Virus record (IMG/VR): IMGVR_UViG_3300027816_000391
Span: 1 to 24,448 of that record
DNA: 24,448 nucleotides
Origin: a virus
Direction: 5' to 3' (one strand)
Positions 14,376 through 22,430 of the stretch are shown here, piece after piece; within the stretch, counting starts at the first letter, position 1, and the number at the start of each line of letters is the position of its first letter. The position numbers and the translations under genes are program-made. A model generated the notes under the pieces. It saw only the letters and a program-made list of their open reading frames with translations, was not told where the DNA came from and did no database searches.

Positions 14376-14429
14376 GGCACCGGCCGGACCGCCTCTCGCA
14401 GGGGCGGCCGGTCGGTGTCCGGTTTCTTT
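14376..14429 (+). terminator. Strong intrinsic terminator after the tail tube gene
   Basis: The 5' arm 14376-14393 pairs with 14403-14419 over 17 base pairs, with one bulged A and two G-T pairs, followed by TTTCTTTG (14423-14430). The T-tract begins three bases after the stem. It lies 13 nt after the tube stop and 21 nt before the chaperone ATG, so it probably reduces transcription of the chaperone and tape measure relative to the tube. Confidence 0.85.
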
Positions 14430-14450
14430 GTTCAACCCCTGCGAGGAAAT

Positions 14451-14867
14451 ATGACTACAGAAACTTTGTTTGACGTCGATTCGATTGCGGACATCGGCTC
14501 CGCGGAAGTGAACCTGAAGGTCAACGGCCAGCCGGTGCCTGGCGTGTTCGTCACGCTTGCCGGTCCCGAGCACGCGGTTCGCAAGAGCTACGCGCTCGAC
14601 AAGGCGCGCCGGATGCGCAAGCAGCTCGCCCGCACGGGCAAGCTCGAGCTCGACGATCCGGTCGACGAGCAGGAGGACGAGACCGTTCACATGGCCTCGT
14701 GCGTCCTCGCCTGGCGCGGCATCGGCAAGGGCGGCCAGGCGCTGCCCTGCACGAAGGAGAACGTCCTCGCGCTGCTCGCTGATCCGGCGAAGGGCTGGTT
14801 CCGTCGCGCGGTGAAGGAGGCGCTCGACGACGTCGAGAATTTTATCAAGCGCTCCGCCGCGCCCTAA
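14451..14867 (+). CDS. Tail assembly chaperone (gpG-like)
   Basis: Starts at ATG 14451 with GAGGAAAT directly upstream; an in-frame ATG at 14415 lies inside the terminator hairpin and is rejected. It is 138 residues long. Residues about 21-120 have the form VNLKVNGQPVPGVFVTLAGPEHAVRKSYALDKARR, then an acidic DDPVDEQEDE loop, VHMASCVLAWRG, LPCTKENVLALLAD and a final helix RRAVKEALDDVENFIKR. This is the usual shape and place (tube - chaperone - tape measure) of the gpG-type tail chaperone. A second domain is encoded in the -1 frame after it. It binds tape measure during tail assembly and is not part of the virion. Confidence 0.85.
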   Translation: MTTETLFDVDSIADIGSAEVNLKVNGQPVPGVFVTLAGPEHAVRKSYALDKARRMRKQLARTGKLELDDPVDEQEDETVHMASCVLAWRGIGKGGQALPCTKENVLALLADPAKGWFRRAVKEALDDVENFIKRSAAP

Positions 14868-15205
14868 TCGCGGCGGCAGAGCGCGAGATCGAGCTCGGCA
14901 CGCGCCTCGAGGACGGCGCGACGCTACGGACTCACCTGCAGCGCTACGCGGTATCGACCGGCAAGGTCGACCCGCGACTCGATGCGCCTGCAATCCCGGC
15001 GGCGGTCCGCCCGCTCTGGGAGATCTTCCTCTCGCTCGCAGGGGCGAGGCGTTCCGGTATGGGCGCCTCGCCGCTTGCGCTATCGGACGTCGAGGCGTGG
15101 TGCCGGCTCACCGGCACGCGGCTCACGACGTGGGAACTCGACACGCTGCTCGCGATTGACCAGACGGCGATCGCAGCGGCGAACACTCAAAAGGCGACCT
15201 CATAG
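14843..15205 (+). CDS. -1 frame extension of the tail chaperone (gpGT-like T domain)
   Basis: The frame offset by -1 from the chaperone is open from 14783 to TAG 15203-15205 and contains no ATG, GTG or TTG before codon 14969 or so. It codes for a well-formed domain: YQALRRALIAAAEREIELGTRL, WEIFLSLAGARRSGMGASPL, then WCRLTGTRLTTWELDTLLAID, the typical 'T' domain pattern of gpGT proteins. The most plausible link is a -1 slip at TTT in GAATTTTAT (14837-14845), giving a ~251-residue fusion (14451-14843 then 14843-15205). No perfect X-XXY-YYZ heptamer exists, so the exact slip site is inferred. The stop abuts the tape measure ATG. Confidence 0.75.
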   Translation, partial: YQALRRALIAAAEREIELGTRLEDGATLRTHLQRYAVSTGKVDPRLDAPAIPAAVRPLWEIFLSLAGARRSGMGASPLALSDVEAWCRLTGTRLTTWELDTLLAIDQTAIAAANTQKATS

Positions 15206-18200
15206 ATGTCGATCGTCAGTAGCGTCGAAATCCAGCTGCTCGCCAACGTCGCGCGCCTGCAGACCGACATGGCGGCCGCCCGGAAATCCGTCGGCGACGC
15301 GATGGGCGGCATCGAGAACGCGGTCGGCGTGGCGAAGAAGGCCTTCGGCGCGCTTGGCGTCGCGGTCGGCGTGGCCGGCTTTTCGTCCTGGATCAAGGGC
15401 GCGATCGACGCGGGCGACGAGGCGTTCAAGCTCTCTCAGAAACTCGGCGTCGCAACTAAAGACGTCGCCGGGCTGCAGCTCGCGTTCCAGCTCGCGGGCG
15501 TCGGCACGGACGCGATGGAGAAGGGGCTCGTCAAGCTCTCGATCCAGATCGCGAACAACTCGAAGACGCTGCAGGCGTTCGGGATCGACACGCGCAACAC
15601 CGACGGGTCGCTCCGCAGTACGACGATCGTGCTGCGCGACGTCGCCGATCGGTTCGCCGCGATGACCGACGGCGCGACGAAGACGGCGCTCGCCGTGCAG
15701 CTATTCGGCAAGTCCGGCGCCGAGATGATTCCGCTCCTCAACGCCGGCTCGGCGGGCCTGCGCGAGATGGACGAGATGGCGCGCAAGCTCGGCCTCTCGA
15801 TGGACGAGCAGACCGCGCGCGCCGCGGAGCAGTTCAACGACACGCTCGAGCTGATGTCGATGGCGGTCTCGGGCGTCGCCCGGCAAGCCGTCTCGGAGCT
15901 CATGCCGTCGCTCACGAACATGGCGGCCGGCTTCCTCAAGGCGATGACCGAGGGCGATGCGCTAAAGACCGCCGCGCAGCTCCTCGGCGTCGTGCTCAAG
16001 TCCCTATTCACCGCCGTGATGGCGGTCGCCGAGGGGCTCAATACGCTCGCAATCACCGCCTCCGCCACCTGGCGCGCCTTCATGGCGGCCACGAACGGCG
16101 ACTTCTCGAAGGCGGCGGAGATCATCCAGACGGCGGGGCGGGACATCTCCGCGGGCTGGAAGACGACGAGCGAGGTCATCTCGAAGGCCTGGTCGAACTC
16201 CGCAGACGCGTCGATCACGGCGACGGCGACGATCGTCGGTGCGGCACGCCGCAACGCCGACGCATCGGGTACGGCGGCGCTCGCCGCGGACGAAAACGCG
16301 AAGGCGGTCAAGCGGGCGGCCGATGAGTACGGGAAGCTGACCGACTCGCTCAACAAGCAGCTCGTGACCGTGAGCGCAGAGATCGCCACGCGCGGCAAGC
16401 TGACCGACGCGCAGAAGCTCGAGATCGACGTGCGCGCGAAGCTCAACGACGAGACGCTGCGGCTGACCGCCTCGCAGCGCGCGGAGATCGAGACGAAGCT
16501 CGCAGCGGCGACCGCTGCTCTCAACGATCGGGACGCGCAGCGCGCGGCCGACGAGGCTCGCAAGAAGCTCTCGGAGACGATCGGCAAGCAGAACGAGGAT
16601 CTCGTCAAGCAGATCGAGGCGCAGCGCAAGGCGAACGCCGAGGCGGGTCTGACGACCGATCAGATCGCGCGGCTCGAGATCCAGCGCCTGCGGGATGCCG
16701 CGGCGACGGCCTCGCAAAACGCGCAGCTGCGGATTCAGTCGGGCATCAACGACGAAGTCACGAAGGAATACCAGGAGCAGGCGGCGAACCTGCGCAAGCT
16801 CGCCGACGAGAAGCAGCAAGGCGTCCACGTCCAGGCGGCGATACAGGCCCGCGACGCCTGGAAGGAAACGACGAAGGCTATCTACGACGGCCTCACCGAC
16901 GCGCTGATGCGCGCCTTCGAGTCCGGCAAGGGCTTCATGGAGGCCTTCCGCTCGACGCTCCGCAACGCGTTCAAGACGCTCATCCTCGAGCCGACCATCC
17001 GCGCCGTCATGGCGCCGATCGCCGGCGCGATCGGTGGCGTCATGGGCGGTATGCCTGGCGTCGCCGGTGCCTCGACGGGCGGCCTCGGCGGGATCGGCGG
17101 AGGCGGCGGCCTGCTCGGCTCGATCGGCTCGATCGCCGGCATCGGCGGGATGCTCTCCTCAGGGATCGGCTACGGCCTCGCCGCCTACGGCTCGGGCGCG
17201 ACGATCATGGGCTCGCTCGCCGGCGCCGGTTCGATGCTCTCGGGCGGACTCGCCGCCGGGTCGCTCGGCTCGATCGCCGCCGGACTCGGCGCCCTGGTCG
17301 GCACGCTCGGCCCGATCGCGCTCGGTATCGGGCTGCTCGTGAAGGGCTTCTCGCGCGGCCCGAAGGAGGTCGTCGCAACCGGCATTGAGGGCACGATCGA
17401 GACGGGCGCCGTCGACGCGCGCCGCTACTCGGACTGGAAGAAAAAGGGCGGCTGGTTCCGCAGCAACAAGTACGGCACCGACTACTCGGCGCTGGGCGTC
17501 GACACGGACGAGCAGCTCAACCAGACGGCGATGGCCGTCTACGACCAGGCGCGGGCCTATGCCGACGCGCTCGGTCTCTCGGTCAACGCGCTCGCGAACG
17601 TGCAGTACCGCATCCGCGTACAGCTCAGCAACGACGAGAAGGCGAACGAGAAGGCGCTCGAGGACGCGTTCGAAGGCTACCGCGAGGCGCTTGCGAGCGC
17701 ACTCGGCGGGGCGCTCGTGCCGTTCCAGAAGGCGGGCGAGACGTTCGCGCAGACGCTTGAGCGCGTCGCCACGTTGCAGGTCTTCGCGACCGACATGAAC
17801 CGCCTCGGCGGCGTGTTCTCGCGCGTCGCAAAGCTCTCGGTCGCCGCGCGCGAGGAGCTCGTCGGGCTCGCGGGCGGGCTCGACAAGTTCATCGCCAAGG
17901 CGGCCTCGTTCGTCCAGAACTTCTACACGCAGGACGAGCAGGCGGGGCTGCAGGCGCGGTCGATTCAGAAGCAGCTCGAGGCGCTCGGGATCACCGGGCC
18001 GCTGCGAAGCCGCGACGACTTCCGCCGCCTGGTCGAATCCGTCGACGTATCGTCGGCCGAGGGCCGCAAGCGGCTTAACGAGCTGCTCACGATCGCGCAG
18101 GCGTTCGCGCCGATTGGTCAATACCTCGAGACGAGCGGAAAGACGCTCGCCGAGCTCGCGGCTGCGGCGCCGTCCTCGGCGATCCTCGAGTCGTTCATCT

Positions 18201-18448
18201 CCGAGAGCGAGCTCGCCGCGCGCAACGCCGAACGCACGGCGACGGCGGTCGAGCTCCTGAACGAGTCGATCCTCGACATCGGCTCGATCATCTCGGCGGC
18301 GGTCAACCGCTCGACCGACGCGATCATCGCGCTGCGCGGCTCGGTCGAGTCGGGCCAGGCGGAGATCGCCGCAGCGACGAAGAAGACGAGCCGTCTGCTC
18401 GAGGAGTGGGACGGCAACGGTGCACTGGTCACAACGCCGGCGGACTAA
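15206..18448 (+). CDS. Tail tape measure protein (1080 aa)
   Basis: The longest gene. Residues 1-45 are helical, followed by a hydrophobic segment (GALGVAVGVAGFSSWIKGAI, about 48-67). The conserved core GDEAFKLSQKLGVATKDVAGL (about 70-90) to ALAVQLFGKSGAEMIPLLN matches tail-length tape measures. A coiled-coil stretch rich in Lys, Glu, Ala and Arg covers roughly 360-560. Residues about 598-713 are a Gly/Ala-rich hydrophobic domain (GGIGGGGGLLGSIGSIAGIGG...), probably membrane-active when DNA is ejected. The C-terminal third is mixed helical. At roughly 0.15 nm per residue a tail of about 160 nm is expected, which is a general rule, not a measurement. Confidence 0.92.
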   Translation: MSIVSSVEIQLLANVARLQTDMAAARKSVGDAMGGIENAVGVAKKAFGALGVAVGVAGFSSWIKGAIDAGDEAFKLSQKLGVATKDVAGLQLAFQLAGVGTDAMEKGLVKLSIQIANNSKTLQAFGIDTRNTDGSLRSTTIVLRDVADRFAAMTDGATKTALAVQLFGKSGAEMIPLLNAGSAGLREMDEMARKLGLSMDEQTARAAEQFNDTLELMSMAVSGVARQAVSELMPSLTNMAAGFLKAMTEGDALKTAAQLLGVVLKSLFTAVMAVAEGLNTLAITASATWRAFMAATNGDFSKAAEIIQTAGRDISAGWKTTSEVISKAWSNSADASITATATIVGAARRNADASGTAALAADENAKAVKRAADEYGKLTDSLNKQLVTVSAEIATRGKLTDAQKLEIDVRAKLNDETLRLTASQRAEIETKLAAATAALNDRDAQRAADEARKKLSETIGKQNEDLVKQIEAQRKANAEAGLTTDQIARLEIQRLRDAAATASQNAQLRIQSGINDEVTKEYQEQAANLRKLADEKQQGVHVQAAIQARDAWKETTKAIYDGLTDALMRAFESGKGFMEAFRSTLRNAFKTLILEPTIRAVMAPIAGAIGGVMGGMPGVAGASTGGLGGIGGGGGLLGSIGSIAGIGGMLSSGIGYGLAAYGSGATIMGSLAGAGSMLSGGLAAGSLGSIAAGLGALVGTLGPIALGIGLLVKGFSRGPKEVVATGIEGTIETGAVDARRYSDWKKKGGWFRSNKYGTDYSALGVDTDEQLNQTAMAVYDQARAYADALGLSVNALANVQYRIRVQLSNDEKANEKALEDAFEGYREALASALGGALVPFQKAGETFAQTLERVATLQVFATDMNRLGGVFSRVAKLSVAAREELVGLAGGLDKFIAKAASFVQNFYTQDEQAGLQARSIQKQLEALGITGPLRSRDDFRRLVESVDVSSAEGRKRLNELLTIAQAFAPIGQYLETSGKTLAELAAAAPSSAILESFISESELAARNAERTATAVELLNESILDIGSIISAAVNRSTDAIIALRGSVESGQAEIAAATKKTSRLLEEWDGNGALVTTPAD

Positions 18449-19351
18449 ATGAAACTCATCCGACCCACAACGATCGGCGACTCGCAGTTCATCAGCTCGA
18501 CCGTCGCGGAACCCGCAGCGACCGAGACCGCGTGGGTCTCCGGTACGACCTACGCGATCGGCGACCTGCGGATTCGCACGCAGACGCACCGCGTGTACAA
18601 GCGCAAGACGGCGGGCGCGGGCACGACGGCGCCCGAGAGCGATCCGACGAACTGGGAAGACGTCGGGCCGACGCTCCGCTGGGCGATGTTCGACCAGGAG
18701 GTCAACACGCAGACCACGGGCTCGTCGCCGCTCACGGTCACGATCGCGCCGGGCATCGTCAACTCGCTCGCGCTGATCGAGCTCGTCGGCACCTCGGTCA
18801 CCGTCACGGTCACAGACGGGTCGGGCGGGCCGACGGTTTACTCGGCGACGATCAGCCTCGAACAGTCGTCGGTCTCGGACTGGTATCAGTACTTCTACGA
18901 GCCGTTCTCGCAGCGCAGCTCGCTCGTGCTCACGAACCTGCCGCCCTACGGCAGCGCGCGCGTGACGGTCTCGATCACCGGCGGCGGCACGATCAAGTGC
19001 GGCGGCTTCATCGTCGGGACGGTGTACGCGCTCGGCACGACGCAGTACGGGGCGACGGCCGGCATCCGCGACTACTCGAAGAAGACCGTCAACGATGCGA
19101 CCGGCGTCGTCTCGCTCGAGCAGGGCAAGTTCTCGAAGCGGCTCCGGGCGCGGCTGCAGGTTAGCGCAGGCGCGGCGGGAACGATCCAGACGCTGCTCGC
19201 CAGTCTGCGCGCGACTCCCGTCGTCTGGATCGGCGACGACACCGGCACCTACGAACCGCTGACCGTCTTCGGCTTCTACCGCGACTTCGAGCTCGACGTC
19301 GCGTATCCGACCGTCTCCTTTTACAGCCTTGACGTTGAGGGTATGACCTAA
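18449..19351 (+). CDS. Tail-tip protein with CBM-like N-terminal domain (300 aa)
   Basis: It starts right after the tape measure stop. The opening MKLIRPTTIGDSQFISSTV belongs to a phage tail protein family found behind tape measures. Residues about 27-70 read AWVSGTTYAIGDLRI...HRVYKRKTAGAGTTAPESDPTNWEDVG, the layout of a carbohydrate-binding ChtBD3-like module: an aromatic-rich loop with a 'Y-x-x-G-D' strand and a terminal 'P-x-x-N-W'. The rest is beta-rich, with TLRWAMFDQEVNTQT and a C-terminal domain from about residue 205 (TAGIRDYSKKTVNDATGVV...). It probably closes the tail tip and helps fibre attachment. The exact role is unknown. Confidence 0.7.
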   Translation: MKLIRPTTIGDSQFISSTVAEPAATETAWVSGTTYAIGDLRIRTQTHRVYKRKTAGAGTTAPESDPTNWEDVGPTLRWAMFDQEVNTQTTGSSPLTVTIAPGIVNSLALIELVGTSVTVTVTDGSGGPTVYSATISLEQSSVSDWYQYFYEPFSQRSSLVLTNLPPYGSARVTVSITGGGTIKCGGFIVGTVYALGTTQYGATAGIRDYSKKTVNDATGVVSLEQGKFSKRLRARLQVSAGAAGTIQTLLASLRATPVVWIGDDTGTYEPLTVFGFYRDFELDVAYPTVSFYSLDVEGMT

Positions 19352-21231
19352 TGCCTACTTCACCGACACCTATCGCCGCGCTTCCGACTCCGCCGAGCCG
19401 CGACGATTCCGCCAATTTTGCGACCCGCGGCGACGCCTTCCTCGCGGCGCTGCCGACGTTCCGCTCCGAGACGAACGCCGTCGCCACGAACGTCTATAAC
19501 AACGCGGTCGAGGTCAGCAGCAACGCGACGACGGTGTCGTCGAACACGACGCTCGCGGTCAACTCCGCGAACGCCGCCGCAGGCTCTGCAGGCGCGACGC
19601 TCTGGGTGAGCGGCACGACCTACGCGCTCGGCGCCGTCGTCTGGTCGCCCGCGAACGGACAGATCTACCGCCGCATCGTCGGCGGCGCGGGCACGACCGA
19701 CCCGTCGGCCGACACGACGAACTGGACGAACGTCATGGCGTTCGTGTTCTCGGGCGGGAACGCGGGACTCGGGACGGGTTCGCCCGTTTTCAAATTGGAT
19801 ATTGTGGGCAACATCCGCGCTTTGAACTCCGGCGCTGATTCGCAGGTAATTATCACCGCGCCGACCGATTCGTATGCACCGTATGTTCGCTGGGGAGTTT
19901 CCGGCATCCGCGATTCGGGCATCTTGGGTTTTCCTGCGGGCGACGATGCGCTTGTATACCGCAGCCAAGCAAACAGTTTCAGCACCGGGACGGAGCGGTT
20001 TCGTTGTGATGTCGGCGGAACATTTAGAATAAAAGGGGCAGGCACGGCAGGAAGTACGGACGCTGTGCAATTTAGCGGATCGGCTCCTGCGTCCTCCCTT
20101 TTGCTCGATTCCTCCGGGAACTTCGGCTTGGGCGTCACGCCGAGTGCGTGGGGAAGTGGCATCAAGTCATTTCAAGTCGGCAACTACTCCGCGCTGACTA
20201 ACAGCCAAGGCGGCTATACATGGTTGTCGAACAATGCGTTCTACGACACCGCGTGGAAATACCTGACTACGAACCGCGCACTTTATTACGCGCAAGACAC
20301 GGTGGATGGCGGGCATAAGTGGTACAGCGCCCTTTCCGGCACCGCAGGCAACGCCATCACGTTCACGCAGGCGATGACGCTGACGGCGTCTGGTAATCAG
20401 TTACTTGGAACCACCTCTGAAACTGCTGGAACGCGCCTCAAAATTGTTGACACCACACCAGCAATTCGTCTTGAAGAGTCGGGATCAGGCGGCGCAAAGC
20501 GTTTAGATATAAGTGTCAACGCCAGCGGCGAAGCCGTTATTTCTGCGCCACAGTCCGCTCAAATTATTGCATTCAGCACAGTCGGCACCGAACGCGCCCG
20601 CATCACCGCAGGGGGAATGGCTCTTTTTGGTACTACAAATGATTACAGCCTTGGCACGCAGCCAGGATTTGTATTATCAAGACTTTTTTCTGTGTCCCCA
20701 GACAACACCGCTAGCGCGAACAATCGTAACTGGGCAACGGGAGCAAATGGATACGAAAACGGGTCGTATGACATTTCTTCATCAAGCGCAAACAACACGT
20801 TTGCCAACAACGCATACCGCCTTGTGGTCACTCGTGCGGGCACTTGCTTAAACACAACAGGAACATACGGAACGCTGGTCTCTGACGAGCGACTCAAACA
20901 GGACATTACAGACGCAAATTCGCAGTGGGATGACATCAAGGCTATTCAGTTTCGCAAGTTCCGAGTTCGGCAAGAAGTAGCAGAGCAGGGCGACGAGGCT
21001 TTGGTTCGGCTGGGCGTAATTGCACAAGAGGTAAAAGCGGTCAGCCCAGGTTTGGTGACGACGCGCATCGCAAATGAAAAAGACGTTATCGCGAACCCAG
21101 ACCTTGAAGGAAAAGAGGTGTACGGATTTAAGGATAGCGTTTTGTTTTGGAAAGCCGCCGTCGCCCTGCAAGAAGCCATGACCCGCATCGAATCCCTCGA
21201 GGCGAAAGTGTCCGCTCTGGAGGCCGCTTAA
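19351..21231 (+). CDS. Tail fibre with CBM-like module and C-terminal S74 autochaperone (626 aa)
   Basis: It overlaps the previous gene (TAATG). Residues 1-80 are Ala/Ser/Thr/Asn-rich (NVYNNAVEVSSNATTVSSNTT...), probably a trimeric coiled shaft that attaches to the tail. Residues about 84-126 repeat the CBM-like module of the previous gene (LWVSGTTYALGAVVWSPANGQIYRR). Residues 135-500 are a long beta-rich shaft and receptor region. The C-terminal about 115 residues are the intramolecular chaperone (Peptidase_S74): SDERLKQDI with Ser511 and Lys516 at the spacing of the endosialidase Ser-Lys cleavage pair. GVIAQEVKAVSPGLV and a closing coiled-coil helix follow. It folds the trimer and cuts itself off. 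Confidence 0.88.
   Translation: MPTSPTPIAALPTPPSRDDSANFATRGDAFLAALPTFRSETNAVATNVYNNAVEVSSNATTVSSNTTLAVNSANAAAGSAGATLWVSGTTYALGAVVWSPANGQIYRRIVGGAGTTDPSADTTNWTNVMAFVFSGGNAGLGTGSPVFKLDIVGNIRALNSGADSQVIITAPTDSYAPYVRWGVSGIRDSGILGFPAGDDALVYRSQANSFSTGTERFRCDVGGTFRIKGAGTAGSTDAVQFSGSAPASSLLLDSSGNFGLGVTPSAWGSGIKSFQVGNYSALTNSQGGYTWLSNNAFYDTAWKYLTTNRALYYAQDTVDGGHKWYSALSGTAGNAITFTQAMTLTASGNQLLGTTSETAGTRLKIVDTTPAIRLEESGSGGAKRLDISVNASGEAVISAPQSAQIIAFSTVGTERARITAGGMALFGTTNDYSLGTQPGFVLSRLFSVSPDNTASANNRNWATGANGYENGSYDISSSSANNTFANNAYRLVVTRAGTCLNTTGTYGTLVSDERLKQDITDANSQWDDIKAIQFRKFRVRQEVAEQGDEALVRLGVIAQEVKAVSPGLVTTRIANEKDVIANPDLEGKEVYGFKDSVLFWKAAVALQEAMTRIESLEAKVSALEAA
19790..21150 (+). other. AT-richer segment inside the fibre gene (mosaic candidate)
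   Basis: From about 19790, right after the CBM-like module, codon use changes: third positions T and A become common (for example AAATTGGATATTGTG, GAATCGGGA-type codons), and the G+C drops clearly, to near half around 20400-21000, against about two thirds elsewhere. It returns to the usual GC-rich style near 21150, inside the chaperone domain's helix. Boundaries are by eye. It suggests that the receptor-binding part was exchanged from another genome. Confidence 0.7.
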
Positions 21232-21554
21232 TGTCTACCGTCATCACCTGGACGATCTCGCACCTCGAGTGCTACCCGCAGCGCGACGATCTCGACGACG
21301 TCGTGTTTAACGTGCACTGGCGCTGCTCCGGCGTCGACGGCGATCACGCGGCGTCGGTCTATGCGACCTGCGCCGTCGCCGAACCCGAGGAGGAGTTCAC
21401 GCCATACGCCGATCTGACCGAGGCCGACGTCCTCGCATGGATCTGGTCGAGCGGCGTCGATAAGGACGCCACCGAAGCTGCGGTCGAGGCGCAGATCGCG
21501 AACCTCAAGAACCCGCCAACCGTTTCTCATCCCCTGCCGTGGAGCGGCCAATAA
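21231..21554 (+). CDS. Conserved phage protein, DUF7936-like (107 aa)
   Basis: It starts at ATG 21231, overlapping the fibre stop (TAATG). The opening STVITWTISHLECYPQ, then VVFNVHWRCSGVDGDHAASVYATCAV, FTPYADLTEADVLAWIW and a C-terminal QIANLKNPP...PLPW are the features of a small family that very often follows tail fibre genes and is now carried as DUF7936. It is a beta-rich domain of about 60 residues with a helical end. A fibre-assembly or tail-tip role is suggested by position only. G+C is back to the phage's normal level. Confidence 0.8.
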   Translation: MSTVITWTISHLECYPQRDDLDDVVFNVHWRCSGVDGDHAASVYATCAVAEPEEEFTPYADLTEADVLAWIWSSGVDKDATEAAVEAQIANLKNPPTVSHPLPWSGQ

Positions 21555-21724
21555 TGGAAAACGTCAAGATCGAGATGACCCTTCAAGAGGCCTGTGATGT
21601 CGTGAATATGCTCGGTCAGCTGCCGACATCGTCGAACGCGCACGGCCTCTGGTTGAAGCTGCGCGTGCAGGTCGAACAGATGCTGCCGAAGCAGGGGCCG
21701 GCGGTCTCGGAGTCAGAGCCGTGA
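21554..21724 (+). CDS. Small phage protein (56 aa)
   Basis: ATG 21554 overlaps the upstream stop (TAATG); an in-frame ATG at 21539 lies inside the previous gene. The peptide is helical: MENVKIEMTLQEACDVVNMLGQLP, then HGLWLKLRVQVEQML, ending in an acidic tail (GPAVSESEP). The stop overlaps the next gene's GTG (GTGA). Small helical proteins of this kind (two helices with a Trp near the second) often occur between fibre and holin genes. No function is known. Confidence 0.7.
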   Translation: MENVKIEMTLQEACDVVNMLGQLPTSSNAHGLWLKLRVQVEQMLPKQGPAVSESEP

Positions 21725-21948
21725 GCGCCGACGCCTGGCTCGTCGCGCAGGAGGAGCGTCTGCGCGAAGTAGAGACGAAACTGGCCGCGCACGAAGCGGT
21801 GTGCGCCGAACGCTACGAGGGCATCCGGCGCGACTTCGCGGTCTTCACGACCGAGATGCGGGACTTCAAGAACATCATCAACAAAGTCTCCCTCGGCATC
21901 CTCGCCGGCATGGCCGGCATCCTCGTCAAGCTGATCTTCTTCGTCTGA
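21721..21948 (+). CDS. Putative holin-type protein, XhlA-like layout (75 aa)
   Basis: GTG 21721 overlaps the upstream stop. Residues 1-50 form a charged coiled helix: RLREVETKLAAHEAVCAERYEGIRRDF and TTEMRDFKN. Residues about 55-75 are one hydrophobic span, VSLGILAGMAGILVKLIFFV, ending at the stop. A cytoplasmic coiled coil with a single C-terminal span just before the endolysin gene is the XhlA/hemolysin-like holin layout. It could instead be a small accessory of the holin. The stop overlaps the endolysin ATG (TGATG), so the two are likely made together. Confidence 0.65.
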   Translation: MSADAWLVAQEERLREVETKLAAHEAVCAERYEGIRRDFAVFTTEMRDFKNIINKVSLGILAGMAGILVKLIFFV

Positions 21949-22430
21949 TGCAATTCGAGGAGGCCTTCGGGCGCGTGATCGCGCACGAGGGCGGCTACGT
22001 CGATCACCCGGACGATCCGGGCGGTGCGACGCGCTTCGGCGTGACCGAACGAGTCGCCCGCGAGAACGGCTACCGCGGCTCGATGCGCGACTTCCCGCTC
22101 GCCGAGGCGCGGCGGATCTATCGCGCGAAGTACTGGGACGCCGTCCGCGCCGACGAGCTCCCAGCCGCCGTTCGTTTCGACGTGTTCGACGCCGCGATCA
22201 ACTCCGGGCCCGCCCAGGCGATCCGGTGGCTGCAGCGCGCGATCGGCGTCCGCGACGACGGCGTGGTAGGGCCGGCGACGATTGCCGCCGCGCGGACCTT
22301 CAACGGGCCGGCGCTCGCGGCGCGCTTCAACGGCGCGCGGCTCGAGTTCATGGCAAGCCTGCCGACCTGGTCGACCTTCGGCCGCGGCTGGGCTCGCCGC
22401 ATCGCGACCAACCTGAGGAACATCACATGA
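21948..22430 (+). CDS. Endolysin, GH108 N-acetylmuramidase with PG-binding domain
   Basis: 160 residues from ATG 21948. The first 20 residues hold the GH108 active site in IAHEGGYVDHPDDPGG, where Glu14 is the acid/base candidate, followed by GATRFGVTERVAREN. The middle has IYRAKYWDAVRADELP and FDVFDAAINSGP (about residues 60-90). The C-terminal half carries a PG_binding_3-type motif with RWLQRAIGVRDDGVVGPATIAAA. The enzyme cuts the MurNAc-GlcNAc bond in the host wall at the end of infection. No signal peptide or export segment is visible, so it needs a holin. The 3' end overlaps the next gene (ATGA). Confidence 0.93.
   Translation: MQFEEAFGRVIAHEGGYVDHPDDPGGATRFGVTERVARENGYRGSMRDFPLAEARRIYRAKYWDAVRADELPAAVRFDVFDAAINSGPAQAIRWLQRAIGVRDDGVVGPATIAAARTFNGPALAARFNGARLEFMASLPTWSTFGRGWARRIATNLRNIT

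Noticed and set aside
14415-14867. Longer chaperone starting at ATG 14415
   Set aside because: That start is inside the 3' arm of the terminator hairpin and has no ribosome site, whereas ATG 14451 follows GAGGAAAT.
13578-14993. Minus-strand frame of 471 codons over tail tube and chaperone
   Set aside because: Arg/Gly/Ala-rich translation typical of antisense GC-rich DNA. It crosses two strong genes and two hairpins and shows no family pattern.
15436-16629. Minus-strand frame of 397 codons inside the tape measure gene
   Set aside because: Ser/Ala/Arg-rich without domain features; an expected by-product of third-position G/C bias.
17159-18589. Minus-strand frame of 476 codons over the tape measure end
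   Set aside because: Very Arg-rich, no recognisable motif and antisense to the tape measure; treated as a shadow.
20513-20851. 112-codon frame within the fibre gene
   Set aside because: Lies wholly inside the AT-richer part of the fibre in another frame, without a ribosome site or domain; looks like chance openness.
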